This document shows positions 15,936 to 25,924 of a stretch of 39,877 nucleotides of DNA, in pieces. The position numbers and the translations under genes are program-made. The notes below the pieces were generated by a model. The model was not told the origin of the DNA and did not search any database. It worked only from the letters and a program-made list of their open reading frames with translations. Position 1 is the first letter of the stretch. Every line of letters begins with the position of its first letter. Origin of the DNA: Chloroflexaceae bacterium (GTDB taxonomy: Bacteria; Chloroflexota; Chloroflexia; Chloroflexales; Chloroflexaceae); contig JANQID010000086.1 of the NCBI GenBank assembly GCA_028282325.1, positions 1-39,877 of the forward strand, given 5' to 3'.

Positions 15936-18206
15936 TTATGCTTGAGCGGGCGCACCCATTCGCGCCCGTCGTCTTACATCGTAGCTCTGCCACACCCAGA
16001 TGGCGCCAAAGATCACGACGCCGACAAGATCCGTCAGTGGGTCAGGGAAGAAACACAGCGCTGTGCCAATTGCTGCGATAGACCACTCCCACCAGTTGGT
16101 CTTGCGCACAAGATACCCCATCGTCACGGTGGAGAAGGCCACCGTACCGAGGAAAGCCGAAACATACGCCATCACGACTTCTATAATCGACAGGTCGGTC
16201 AAGATCTGGCCGCTTTCGCCAACCAACAGAACTGCTGGACTATAGGCAAACAAGATCGGCACCACATACAACAGTTTGGCAAACTTGAACGCTGTCCATC
16301 CCGTCTTCCATGGATCGGCGCCAGCGATAGCCGCTCCAGCATAGGCGGCGACGCAGACCGGGGGTGTAATATTGCTATCCTGGCTAAACCAGTAGACGAT
16401 CATATGCGCCGCAATCAGCGCCACACCCAGGTCGGTCAAAGCCGGAACCGCCAACACCGCCACGATCAGATACGAAGCAGTTACCGGCACGCCCATGCCG
16501 AGCACCAGCGACGCCAGACCGATGAGCAAGATAACCAGGATCAGGTTTCCGTTGCTCAGGCTCACAATAATGTCGGAGAAACGCAGACCGACGCCGGTGG
16601 AATAGATCGTCCCCACGATAATGCCGATCACGCCGACCGTCGCGCCGATCACCAGCGTATCGCGCACACCTTCAACCATCGCGGCGTATACATCCAGTAA
16701 TACACGCTTCGTACTGGAAATGACGCCGCTCATACCATTCTGGCGCAAGTCCTCGGCATTTTCCGGCTGAGTATACATCAGCCCGATGCACGAAAGAATG
16801 GCCCAGAAGGCCGCAAACCCAGGTGAAAAGCCGAAGATCATCAGCACGATAATGACCAGCAAGGGAATGGACATATACCAATCGCGCTTGATAATATCTA
16901 AAGCGGTAAACTCGGTCTCAACACCGTGGATATTTTGCTTTTTCGCCTCAAAATGCACCATCGTCAGGACAGAAGTAAAATAGAGTACAGCAGGAAAGAT
17001 CGATATCAGGATGATAGTTGCATACGGAATAGACGTTAACTCGCTCATCAGGAACACGCCGGCGCCCATAATTGGCGGCATAAACATACCGCCGATCGAC
17101 GCGGATGGTTCGATCGCTCCGGCGACATGCGGGCGAAAGCCGGCGCGCTTCATCAGCGGAATCGTAAATGCGCCCGTACTGACCGTGTTTGCGATCGCGC
17201 TGCCCGAAATCGACCCGAACAGCGCCGACGAAAGCACTGCCACCTTCGCCGGACCGCCGGTGCTGCGCCCGGCCAGCGCCAGGGGAAGATCGATGAAGAA
17301 GCGGCTGGCGCCCGATTTTCGCAGGAACGCGCCGAAGAAAATAAACAAGATGACATACGTCACCAGGACGTTGGCCATCACGCCAAACACGCCTTCCTGA
17401 TCGAAGAATAGGGTGGTGATAGCACGATCCCAGCCGCGCCCGCGATGCGCGAAAGCTTCGAGAACCGGAATATCGTAGAGCACATCGCCATAGCGCAGAT
17501 AGAGCAGGAATCCCGCCCCGATCAACGTCATTGACCAACCCAGCACACGCCGCGAGATTTCAAGCGCGACAATAATCCCCAGAATGCCGATCATAAAATC
17601 GGTTTGATTGTACGCACCGCCGCGGAACTGCAATGAACGGAACTGCGTGACGTAGTATCCAACAGTCAAGATCGCCAACAGAATGATTATGTAATCAAAG
17701 ATTGTCGGCCCGTCGAAGCCGCCAACCAGAAAGCGCAAAACCCGCCCCGATCCGGTGGCGTTTTCCAGTCGGGAACCAATTTGTTCATGCCAACGTTTGC
17801 CTACGCCGCGGCTACGCGGGAAGGCCGGATACAACAACAAGATCAGAATAAACGTAATGCCAACATAAATGCCACGCTGATACTGCACAGGCGCCGGCAG
17901 CGTTCCCGCCGTATAAATATAGAAGCCGGACATAAATACTGCCAGCAATACAACGATGCCGTTCCAGAAACGATTCAAGTGACGCTTATTCGGATCTTCA
18001 CGCTCGGCGAGGGCGCGAATCTGCGCATCTTCTTCGATCTGTTCCGCCGTTAAATCAACGTCACCAATGATCGGGGTTTCTTGCGGGGCGTCATCAAGCG
18101 GGATGTTATGCTGTACTTCAGGAAACTCTTTCGCCGAATGTGCCAGAGTGTGAGCGTCGTCTGGCGTCCCTGTCGGCTTCTTTGACCGGTGCGGCCCTTC
18201 TTGCAT
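15936..18206 (-). CDS. TRAP transporter fused permease (4TM/12TM), TAXI type
   Basis: This 756-residue membrane protein fuses the small DctQ-like and large DctM-like parts of a TRAP transporter, as in TAXI systems. These use an ion gradient and an extracytoplasmic receptor to take up organic acids such as carboxylates. An acidic cytoplasmic N-terminus (~1-75) precedes many hydrophobic segments. Features such as SGSAIANTVSTGAFTIPLMK, ASIGGMFMPPIMGAG and GMGVPVTASYLIVA belong to the DctM core with paired re-entrant regions. Two ATGs lie at the start; the one at 18206 has GGAGGG five bases upstream and is preferred over 18209. The receptor gene lies 108 bases upstream, with a long hairpin between. 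Substrate is unknown. Confidence 0.95.
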   Translation of the reverse strand: MQEGPHRSKKPTGTPDDAHTLAHSAKEFPEVQHNIPLDDAPQETPIIGDVDLTAEQIEEDAQIRALAEREDPNKRHLNRFWNGIVVLLAVFMSGFYIYTAGTLPAPVQYQRGIYVGITFILILLLYPAFPRSRGVGKRWHEQIGSRLENATGSGRVLRFLVGGFDGPTIFDYIIILLAILTVGYYVTQFRSLQFRGGAYNQTDFMIGILGIIVALEISRRVLGWSMTLIGAGFLLYLRYGDVLYDIPVLEAFAHRGRGWDRAITTLFFDQEGVFGVMANVLVTYVILFIFFGAFLRKSGASRFFIDLPLALAGRSTGGPAKVAVLSSALFGSISGSAIANTVSTGAFTIPLMKRAGFRPHVAGAIEPSASIGGMFMPPIMGAGVFLMSELTSIPYATIILISIFPAVLYFTSVLTMVHFEAKKQNIHGVETEFTALDIIKRDWYMSIPLLVIIVLMIFGFSPGFAAFWAILSCIGLMYTQPENAEDLRQNGMSGVISSTKRVLLDVYAAMVEGVRDTLVIGATVGVIGIIVGTIYSTGVGLRFSDIIVSLSNGNLILVILLIGLASLVLGMGVPVTASYLIVAVLAVPALTDLGVALIAAHMIVYWFSQDSNITPPVCVAAYAGAAIAGADPWKTGWTAFKFAKLLYVVPILFAYSPAVLLVGESGQILTDLSIIEVVMAYVSAFLGTVAFSTVTMGYLVRKTNWWEWSIAAIGTALCFFPDPLTDLVGVVIFGAIWVWQSYDVRRRARMGAPAQA

Positions 18207-18236
18207 CATCGCCCTCCGGGTATATGTGTGGATAAT

Positions 18237-18278
18237 GTATGCTGCCGATGCGCCTGTTGCGATGTATCGGCAGCATAC
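18237..18278 (-). promoter_or_regulatory. Long intercistronic hairpin between TRAP receptor and permease genes
   Basis: GTATGCTGCCGAT (18237-18249) and ATCGGCAGCATAC (18266-18278) form a perfect 13-base stem with a 16-base loop. No U-tract follows. It lies between the stop of the receptor gene and the ribosome-binding site of the permease. A likely role, by analogy with binding-protein operons, is to protect the receptor message and lower permease expression. Confidence 0.6.
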
Positions 18279-18314
18279 TTGTGGTCTATAACGATTCCGA
18301 CAGCCGTCTACTCT

Positions 18315-19508
18315 CTACGGCATAATGCCTTCGGGAACGTCCGTACCTATAGCTTCCCAGTAGCGCATCGCGCCGGGGTGAACTGGCACCGGGATACCGT
18401 TTACTCCGCTCTCGCGGCTCATTTCCGCCGCTGCCGGGTGGGCTTCACGCATACTTTCCAGACCCTGGTCAGAGTAGATCGCAACCAGCGCGTTGTAAAC
18501 GAGATCGTCGGGGACGCTGGCGTTCGCGACCAACATCGCCGTATCCTGGAAGCTCGGCACATCCGTGTCGACGCCGGCGTAGACGCCGCCCAGCAGATCA
18601 CGGCTGGTGTAGAAGGGGTATTCATCGAAGAATCCGGCCTCAACGCCCGGGTTGTACAGATCGATCAGGCGGATTTCGGTGAAGGTTGACGCCTCTATAA
18701 CCGCAGAGTTCGGGAATGCGGCCAGCACCCAGAAGCCATCCAACTGACCATCGCTCATTGCCTGAGCGGCCTGCGAATACCCAAGGAACTCCACTTGCAT
18801 CTGGTCAATCAAGCCCAGCGTGGTAAAGTATCGCTCGGCGGCCAGCGCTGCGCCCGAACCGGCGTTGCCCAACGCAATGCGCTTGCCGGCCAGGTCTTCG
18901 ACGCTCTCAATGCCGCTGCTGGCTGTTACGACGAGGTGTGCAACGCCGCCATACAGAGCAGCCACCGGCTTGACCTGATCGTAGATGGCGGGGTCTTCCG
19001 GCAACAGACCATTCAAGCCCAGATAAGCATCGCCGGCGTACACCAGGCCATACTGGAAATCGCCAGCGTTTACGCCGCGCAGGTTCGCACCCGAACCGCC
19101 GGAGCCTTCAGCAGCGATATCGATATAGTCGTAGGAGTCTTGCATAATGAGCGACATCGCATTCGCGAATGTCTGGAAGGCGCCGCCGACCGGGCCGCCG
19201 CCAAACGCCTGGCGAACATCTTCGCCGTACGACACAGCTTCCGGCTCGTCGCCCATAGCTTCTTCTTCCTCGGCGGGAGCTTCTTCTTCCTCGGCGGGAG
19301 CTTCTTCTTCAGCAGGGGCTTCTTCTTCCTCGGCGGGAGCTTCTTCTTCCTCAGCGGGAGCTTCTTCTTCCTCAGCGGGAGCTTCCTCGGCGGCTGTAGG
19401 CGCCGGGGCGGCGGGTTCCTGCGGCGCGCTGCCACAGGCGGCGAGCAGCATCGACATAGCAATGAGTAGAGTGAACCAAAGGCTAACCAACGAACGTGCG
19501 TTCAACAT
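18315..19508 (-). CDS. TAXI-family TRAP transporter receptor lipoprotein
   Basis: The extracytoplasmic solute receptor of the TRAP system encoded just downstream. The first 25 residues form a lipoprotein signal: a hydrophobic stretch then LLAAC, with Cys25 as the lipidation site. Residues ~26-90 are an Ala/Pro/Glu linker containing six APAEEEE-type repeats. The receptor domain follows, with SYGEDVRQAFGGG, a lysine-arginine ridge GKRIALGNAGSGAALAAERY and FWVLAAFPNSAV, typical of TAXI proteins. ATG 19508 is preceded by GGAGG at ten bases. Lipid anchoring fits a single-membrane or atypical envelope. The 397-residue length is longer than usual because of the linker. Glutamate or other carboxylate binding is known in the family, but the ligand here is not known. 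Confidence 0.94.
   Translation of the reverse strand: MLNARSLVSLWFTLLIAMSMLLAACGSAPQEPAAPAPTAAEEAPAEEEEAPAEEEEAPAEEEEAPAEEEAPAEEEEAPAEEEEAMGDEPEAVSYGEDVRQAFGGGPVGGAFQTFANAMSLIMQDSYDYIDIAAEGSGGSGANLRGVNAGDFQYGLVYAGDAYLGLNGLLPEDPAIYDQVKPVAALYGGVAHLVVTASSGIESVEDLAGKRIALGNAGSGAALAAERYFTTLGLIDQMQVEFLGYSQAAQAMSDGQLDGFWVLAAFPNSAVIEASTFTEIRLIDLYNPGVEAGFFDEYPFYTSRDLLGGVYAGVDTDVPSFQDTAMLVANASVPDDLVYNALVAIYSDQGLESMREAHPAAAEMSRESGVNGIPVPVHPGAMRYWEAIGTDVPEGIMP
19260..19382 (-). repeat. Six tandem 21-base units coding APAEEEE
   Basis: Residues 43-83 of the TAXI receptor consist of six units of APAEEEE, the fourth missing one Glu codon. The DNA period is 21 bases (18 in the short unit) with few substitutions. 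Units are multiples of three, so slippage would change linker length without breaking the frame. Confidence 0.9.
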
Positions 19509-19590
19509 CGACTGTAAACCTCCGTTACTTGCTACATGGCCTTACATTGGCCCTATGCAGATAAATATATGGATAAGCATGCATTCTACA

Positions 19591-19610
19591 CTAAAAATAA
19601 GCATTTTTAG
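19591..19610. promoter_or_regulatory. Perfect AT-rich palindrome upstream of the TRAP operon
   Basis: CTAAAAAT and ATTTTTAG form a perfect eight-base inverted repeat around AAGC. It lies 80-100 bases upstream of the TAXI receptor start and next to a possible minus-strand -10 (TAGAAT), so an operator is more likely than a terminator. Confidence 0.35.
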
Positions 19611-19658
19611 CGAAAAAAACGCACCGCTGACCCAACCTGAATTCATGGTCCGGTATTG

Positions 19659-19675
19659 ATACGGAACGCCCGTAT
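19659..19675. promoter_or_regulatory. Inverted repeat ATACGG-N5-CCGTAT, possible operator
   Basis: A perfect six-base inverted repeat with five-base spacer. A third, imperfect copy (CCGGTAT) lies immediately to the left at about 19650-19656, giving an array of three half-sites between divergent genes. The regulator is unknown. Confidence 0.3.
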
Positions 19676-19854
19676 TATAGCTTACGCATCTTTGTTTGAT
19701 AACTGGACTGGCAGTAATCATACCACAAGATCTTTTTTATGCAATAATCTCCACAAAATTGCGCATTCTATGAGCGTAGTAGAGCTTGAGCGCATGCAGT
19801 ATAATGCCGACTGTCCCCATTACGCTACTTTCACTTGATAGCGAGCAGAGGCTA

Positions 19855-20871
19855 ATGATACCCAACGCCGATCAACTCCTCGCCAGGGTTATAACCCTGC
19901 ATACGCGCATCCGCGACGAGGTTCTCGCCGCCTGTGAACGCCAGGCCCTGGAAGAACTCGCCGACGTTGCCGCCGAAGACGAAACGGGCGATACGATCTA
20001 TGCCGTTGATCGTGTCGGCGAGGAAGTTCTCATCGACTTTTTCAAGCGCAAGGTCGCCCCGGAGTGGCCGCTGGTCTTGATCGCCGAGGGGCTGCCCTCC
20101 GGCGAGATAGTGCTGCCGGAAGGAACTCAGTCCGCGGATGCCCTGATTCGCATCATCGTCGATCCAATCGATGGCACGCGCGGATTGATGTACCAGAAAC
20201 GCAGCGCCTGGTCGCTGACCGGCATCGCGGCCAATCGGGGCGACGCTACACGACTGCGCGATATTGAAATCGCCGTGCAGACCGAGATTCCGCTGGTCAA
20301 GCAACACCTCAGCGATATGCTCTGGGCCGTCGCGGATGGCCCGCTGCGCGCCGAGCGTTTTAACCGGCTGACCGGCGAGACGCAGACTATTCGCTTGCAC
20401 CCCTCGCGCGCGCCGAGCATCGCGCATGGATTCGCGACGATCAGCCGCTTCTTTCCCGGCGCGCGCGACGAGCTATCCGCAATCGACGAAGCCGTGATGC
20501 GGGCCGTGCTCGGTCCGCCGCCGCCGGGCAAAGCCCAGTGCTTTGAAGATCAGTACATCAGCAGCGGCGGGCAGTTGTACGAACTCATTGCCGGCCATGA
20601 TCGGTTCATCGCCGACCTGCGCCCGTTGATCTATCGCCGGCTCAACAACGATGCATCGCCCGGCATTTGCAGCCACCCCTACGATCTCTGCACGTGGCTG
20701 CTGGCTGACAAAGCCGGGGTGATCCTTACCGACGCCGCCGGCGAGACGTTTGACGCCCCGCTCAACATCGACGCCGACGTGGGATGGATCGGCTATGCCA
20801 ATGCGGCCATTCGGGCGCAGATCGAGCCGGCGTTGCTGGGCGAATTGCAACGACGCGGGTTGTACGAGTAA
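19855..20871 (+). CDS. Inositol monophosphatase-like phosphatase (IMPase/FBPase fold)
   Basis: A 338-residue cytoplasmic protein with the metal-binding signature of the IMPase/FBPase superfamily: the Glu in LIAEG (residue 78) and DPIDGTRG at 103-110. The C-terminal third has [20 protein letters not shown] in the position where IMPases carry the W-D-x-A-x-G-x-x-L block, with HPYD instead of WD. It is longer than typical IMPases (about 260), with an inserted segment around residues 150-215, so substrate may not be inositol phosphate. The ATG at 19855 has AGAGG upstream; an open frame to 19786 crosses the likely promoter. A secreted-protein gene follows after 21 bases and may be co-transcribed. 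Confidence 0.82.
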   Translation: MIPNADQLLARVITLHTRIRDEVLAACERQALEELADVAAEDETGDTIYAVDRVGEEVLIDFFKRKVAPEWPLVLIAEGLPSGEIVLPEGTQSADALIRIIVDPIDGTRGLMYQKRSAWSLTGIAANRGDATRLRDIEIAVQTEIPLVKQHLSDMLWAVADGPLRAERFNRLTGETQTIRLHPSRAPSIAHGFATISRFFPGARDELSAIDEAVMRAVLGPPPPGKAQCFEDQYISSGGQLYELIAGHDRFIADLRPLIYRRLNNDASPGICSHPYDLCTWLLADKAGVILTDAAGETFDAPLNIDADVGWIGYANAAIRAQIEPALLGELQRRGLYE

Positions 20872-20892
20872 GACAGGAGGCGTCAGAGAGCT

Positions 20893-22449
20893 ATGAAGAC
20901 ATTGCGCAGAATCATCCAGGCATTGTTGGCGATACTGCTTGCGGTTATTAGCATCACAACGCTCGGAGCAGGAAACGCTGTCGCGGAAGACAAAGGCAAC
21001 CCAGGTCCGTCGTCGCCGCAATCCGACACAACCATCAGCGGCTCGCCGTTGAGCATTACCGTACGTGATAGTCTGGCGATGGGCGTTACGTACAATGGTG
21101 CGCGGCAATTCTATGCAAACTTCGCGAGCGGCACATTTATCGCCGTCGATGGGCAGGTGTTCGGCCCCGAACCGCCGGCAAGCGGCGTGTTTGACCCGAT
21201 TCCCTACACAGTTGTGTCGAATACCGGCCCAACCGGAGCAGGAATCGACGCCGATCCGTTCAAGATCGTCGCCGTTGCGCGTGCGGGAAGCAGCGGCATT
21301 GAGATCCGTCAGGAGACGATGTACGTCAACGGCGCAGTTCGTTATCGCAACGACTATACGCTAACGAACAGCGGTTCCGCGGCGAAGACCGTGCAAGTGT
21401 TCCACGCAGCGGATTTCTACCTCAACTTCCCGGGCAATCAGCAAGATTATGGGTATGGCTTCTATGATCCGGCCAGCGGCACGGTCGGAGCGTTGTCGCA
21501 AGATCGACAATATATGCAAGCCTTCACGCCGGTGACGCCGGCGAGTGCATACCAAGAAGCTGCCTATGATCGATTGTGGAAGCGGATTGGCGGACCGAAC
21601 GGGGCGGTTGGGTCGGGTTTCAACAATACGGTCAATAGCCAGTTTCACGATGTCGCGGCGGGTGTGCAATGGAACCTGACCGTTGATCCCGGCGCAAGTG
21701 TGACGCTGAGTCACTACAGTACATCTGGTCCCGCCAGCGCCGGCGGAGCCTCTGAGGAGCAACCGCAAGGCGCACCATTCCTGACAATCGCCCAGAAGAC
21801 CACGCCCAATGCCGCCTCCCGGCGCAATGGCATCGTCACCTACGACATCACCGTCACCAATCGCGGCGACGGCGGCTCCCAAGGCGTCAAAGTCACCATG
21901 CCCTTCGACCTCGCCGAAGTCCAGGTCCTCGACGCCGTCTTCAGCCAACCATCCGCCTGGGTCACCGAGGTCACCACCGACACCCTCGTCTTCGAGACCG
22001 ACGATATCTCTCCCCACGGCGGCGTGATGACCGCCACCATCCGCCTGGCGACGCTGTCGGGCGCGGTTGACGGCGCGGCCCTCGGCGAACGCCTGGTGAT
22101 GAGCGGCCACAGCGTGGTCGAGCCCTACCACCGCAGCAACCTGCCGACGCTGACGGTGAGCGGCGTCGATCAGCACCACGGCTACCTGGAGATGACCGCC
22201 GCAAGCGGCGAAGGCGGCGGCGACGCCTACACCTTCAGCAGCGATGTGTTCGCCCCCCGCGAGCCGGTGACGCTGTGGTATCACACACCCGATGGACGTG
22301 ACGTCGAAGTGACGCGGGTGACCACCGACGACGACGGCGGGGTGAGCGCGACCTTCTCCACCGACGGGCTGACGCCGGGGGTCTACCTGATGGTCGCCTA
22401 CGGCAACTGGAGCGACATCACTGCGGGCGGGATGTTCGAAGTGAAGTAA
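20893..22449 (+). CDS. Secreted protein with DUF11-like and C-terminal Ig-like module
   Basis: A 518-residue exported protein of unknown function. A signal peptide covers ~1-31 (basic MKTLRRI, hydrophobic core, AVA cleavage motif). Residues ~45-285 form a domain I do not recognise, with many Tyr, Gly and Asn. Residues ~293-400 resemble a DUF11/CARDB-type repeat (VTYDITVTNRGDGGSQGVKV). The last ~75 residues are an Ig-like module (DVFAPREPVTLWYHTPDGRD through LMVAYGNWSDITAGGMFEV) shared with the next gene and with the protein at 28784-29851. AGGAGG lies 12 bases upstream of the ATG. Codon use becomes markedly more C-rich after about base 21780, coinciding with the DUF11-like boundary. It has no LPXTG or membrane anchor. 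Confidence 0.85.
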   Translation: MKTLRRIIQALLAILLAVISITTLGAGNAVAEDKGNPGPSSPQSDTTISGSPLSITVRDSLAMGVTYNGARQFYANFASGTFIAVDGQVFGPEPPASGVFDPIPYTVVSNTGPTGAGIDADPFKIVAVARAGSSGIEIRQETMYVNGAVRYRNDYTLTNSGSAAKTVQVFHAADFYLNFPGNQQDYGYGFYDPASGTVGALSQDRQYMQAFTPVTPASAYQEAAYDRLWKRIGGPNGAVGSGFNNTVNSQFHDVAAGVQWNLTVDPGASVTLSHYSTSGPASAGGASEEQPQGAPFLTIAQKTTPNAASRRNGIVTYDITVTNRGDGGSQGVKVTMPFDLAEVQVLDAVFSQPSAWVTEVTTDTLVFETDDISPHGGVMTATIRLATLSGAVDGAALGERLVMSGHSVVEPYHRSNLPTLTVSGVDQHHGYLEMTAASGEGGGDAYTFSSDVFAPREPVTLWYHTPDGRDVEVTRVTTDDDGGVSATFSTDGLTPGVYLMVAYGNWSDITAGGMFEVK

Positions 22450-22540
22450 GCGCCGGCGGACAAAGAGGGCATATTCTTGGCAGGTTTTTAACCATTCAAC
22501 GGTCAGGAGGCAGGTTATAATCGGGAGCGTACAATTATAG

Positions 22541-22563
22541 TGCCTGTAGGGTTAAGACAGGCA
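22541..22563 (+). promoter_or_regulatory. Leader hairpin abutting the ribosome-binding site of the vWA gene
   Basis: TGCCTGT (22541-22547) pairs perfectly with ACAGGCA (22557-22563) around a nine-base loop. The ribosome-binding site AGAGGAG starts at the next bases (22565). Upstream, TATAAT at 22516-22521 could be the -10 of a promoter starting inside this leader, though its -35 is poor. The structure could modulate or stabilise translation initiation. Confidence 0.4.
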
Positions 22564-22574
22564 GAGGAGAAAGT

Positions 22575-24374
22575 ATGCGTAAAGCCCACAACTTGGTACG
22601 AATACTATTGGTTGCACTGCTAACGATCATTACTGCGACAATCGGGATAGGGGCGCTTACCTTCGCACAGACGGCAGGGGGAGGAGTTGACGGGATCAAT
22701 AAAAATGTAATCCCAACCCAGGTAGGCGCGGGAGATCCAGCTACGGTCAATGTCTCGATCAGCTCACTCCCGTGCGTACCTCCGTACAGTGTTAGTGTTG
22801 CATTGGTGATTGACAAATCGGGAAGTATGAGCGGTACACCGCTGGATGAGGCAAAGAACGCAGCGGCGCTCTTTGTCGATACGCTTGACTTTTCACGAGA
22901 TGAAGCATCAGTAGTGGCTTTCTCCGGCGATGGCAGAGACGGAATCTCATCCAATGACGCTGATACTTTGAGCAATCTTAGCCAGGATCGAAATGCACTG
23001 CAAAATGTAATCTCATCGATTAACGACGATGCAAACACCAACATCTACGAGGGGCTTCGCCAAGGCGGGGAAACGCTAACTGGCGCTCCGGCGGATAACG
23101 CGCGCGCGCTGGTATTGCTCACCGATGGGCTAGCGAATATCGACAGATCCGGCTATTCCAGCAGCACCGCCGATCAGGATGCTCTCAGCATTGCCAACAC
23201 GCTCAAGGGCCAGGGAGTCCGTATCTACACTATCGGTCTGGGTAATGTCGATGCATCATTCCTGCGTAACGTCGCTAGCGAGCCTGGAATGTATTACCCC
23301 TCGCCCTCGCCGAGCGATTTGCCCGAGGTATATTCCCAGATCGCCCGCTCGCTGCTCGCTGATATCGGCACAGATGCGACCTTCACCGAGACCTACGACT
23401 CAACCAACTTCGAGGTGATTCAAGGGAGTCAAGTGCCTTCAAATGGCGTTATCGATGCGACCGCCGGCACAATAACCTGGGACTTTGCTAACCTCAGCTC
23501 CCGCCAAGGCGTTAGCTATAAGGTGCGCCCGTTGCCCGGTGTATCGGGCGACTACTATGTTAGCACAGCAACGACGATCACCTATACTCAGGCCGATACG
23601 TGTCCACGAGCGGGACAGCAGCTCGATTTTAGCTTCGGCGTGGGCGCTCTTTTGACAGTGGGTTCCACAGCAACTCCTCCCCCGCCCGATCCAGCTAAGG
23701 TGTCAGTAACGATCACGTCTAAACCGAATGTAACTGTTGGCGCGAGCGATACTTTCACGCTGACGATTACGGCAACCAACCATGGCAAAGGCGATGCAGA
23801 CGATGCGACGATCACGTTACCTTTTGACCCCAATCTCGTCAGTGTGCTCAACGCTACCTTCAGTCGAGGCACAGCATGGGTAAGTCAGTTGAACAACGAT
23901 AGCATCGTCATCAAGACCGGTCCTCTCGAATCGAACGGCGATTCGGTATCTGGAGACGTGCAATTCCAGGTGAACGCGAATGCATCGATAGGCGCAATCA
24001 TCAGCAGTCAGGCTGATTTCACCTGGAGCGACCAGGTGAGCGGCGGAGGCGGCGCTACGAATACCAGCAACCTTACGGTGAGCAGCGGAAACACTTCACA
24101 GCCGTTCTTCACACTTGAAGTGATGCCCTTTAACGGAACTGCGGGTATCACGCACAACTTCCGCGGGACGTTCTTCGCCCCGGATGAGCCGGTGGCCTTC
24201 TGGTACGACACGCCCGCTGGCGCTTCAGTGGGAGTGGGAAGGGTAGCAGCCGACGCAGACGGCGTTGCGGAAACCACGTTAACGACGACGAACCTGCCTC
24301 CAGGCAACTATACTATGGTTGCATACGGGATCTGGTCGAATATCACTGCAGTAGGTGTCTTCCAGGTGGAATAG
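22575..24374 (+). CDS. Secreted von Willebrand factor A domain protein with DUF11-like and Ig-like modules
   Basis: A 599-residue exported protein. The signal peptide spans ~1-31 (hydrophobic core then FAQ). The vWA domain (~72-250) has an intact metal-ion-dependent adhesion site: DKSGSMS with Asp80, Ser82 and Ser84, Thr155 in TNIYEGL and Asp184 in LTDG. A linker domain (~255-365) and a proline spacer (PPPPDPA) lead to a DUF11-like domain (~370-485). The C-terminal ~75 residues (GTFFAPDEPVAFWYDTPAGA through MVAYGIWSNITAVGVFQVE) are the Ig-like module seen in the preceding gene. vWA proteins of this kind usually mediate adhesion or matrix contact. The promoter and structured leader upstream suggest its own transcript. 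A hairpin terminator follows. Confidence 0.92.
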   Translation: MRKAHNLVRILLVALLTIITATIGIGALTFAQTAGGGVDGINKNVIPTQVGAGDPATVNVSISSLPCVPPYSVSVALVIDKSGSMSGTPLDEAKNAAALFVDTLDFSRDEASVVAFSGDGRDGISSNDADTLSNLSQDRNALQNVISSINDDANTNIYEGLRQGGETLTGAPADNARALVLLTDGLANIDRSGYSSSTADQDALSIANTLKGQGVRIYTIGLGNVDASFLRNVASEPGMYYPSPSPSDLPEVYSQIARSLLADIGTDATFTETYDSTNFEVIQGSQVPSNGVIDATAGTITWDFANLSSRQGVSYKVRPLPGVSGDYYVSTATTITYTQADTCPRAGQQLDFSFGVGALLTVGSTATPPPPDPAKVSVTITSKPNVTVGASDTFTLTITATNHGKGDADDATITLPFDPNLVSVLNATFSRGTAWVSQLNNDSIVIKTGPLESNGDSVSGDVQFQVNANASIGAIISSQADFTWSDQVSGGGGATNTSNLTVSSGNTSQPFFTLEVMPFNGTAGITHNFRGTFFAPDEPVAFWYDTPAGASVGVGRVAADADGVAETTLTTTNLPPGNYTMVAYGIWSNITAVGVFQVE

Positions 24375-24402
24375 GGTAGTTCCGACAGACCAGGTCAAAC
24401 AG

Positions 24403-24427
24403 AGGACGCCGACAATGTCGGCGTCCT
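24403..24427 (+). terminator. Bidirectional terminator-like hairpin
   Basis: AGGACGCCGAC (24403-24413) pairs perfectly with GTCGGCGTCCT (24417-24427) around AAT. It lies between the convergent vWA and GH1 genes. There is no U-tract on either side, but the 11-base GC-rich stem is very stable. Confidence 0.65.
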
Positions 24428-24436
24428 ACACATCCC

Positions 24437-25813
<1,377 letters not shown>

Positions 25814-25924
25814 TCAGAGTAAAAATGGAAATCGTTGCTGCATTATTCCCGCCGTTGTCAAGCTATGTGCTCATAGCGTGGATCATAGTTGATTTTATCA
25901 GGTTTCGCAACGAGTGTTCGAATG

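Larger units (their letters stand above)
19509..19854. other. 346-base divergent intergenic region upstream of TAXI receptor and IMPase-like genes
   Basis: The region is AT-rich. It contains the palindrome pair CTAAAAAT/ATTTTTAG (19591-19598 and 19603-19610), the inverted pair ATACGG/CCGTAT (19659-19664 and 19670-19675), and TATAAT at 19800-19805. The last could be the -10 of the rightward gene, though no good -35 is seen. On the minus strand TAGAAT near 19585 could serve the receptor gene. No coding frame with support is visible. Confidence 0.5.

Noticed and set aside
19100-19480. Ser/Ala repeat frame on the plus strand opposite the TAXI linker
   Set aside because: It is the antisense of the EEEEAPA repeats; the minus-strand frame has the lipobox and receptor domain.
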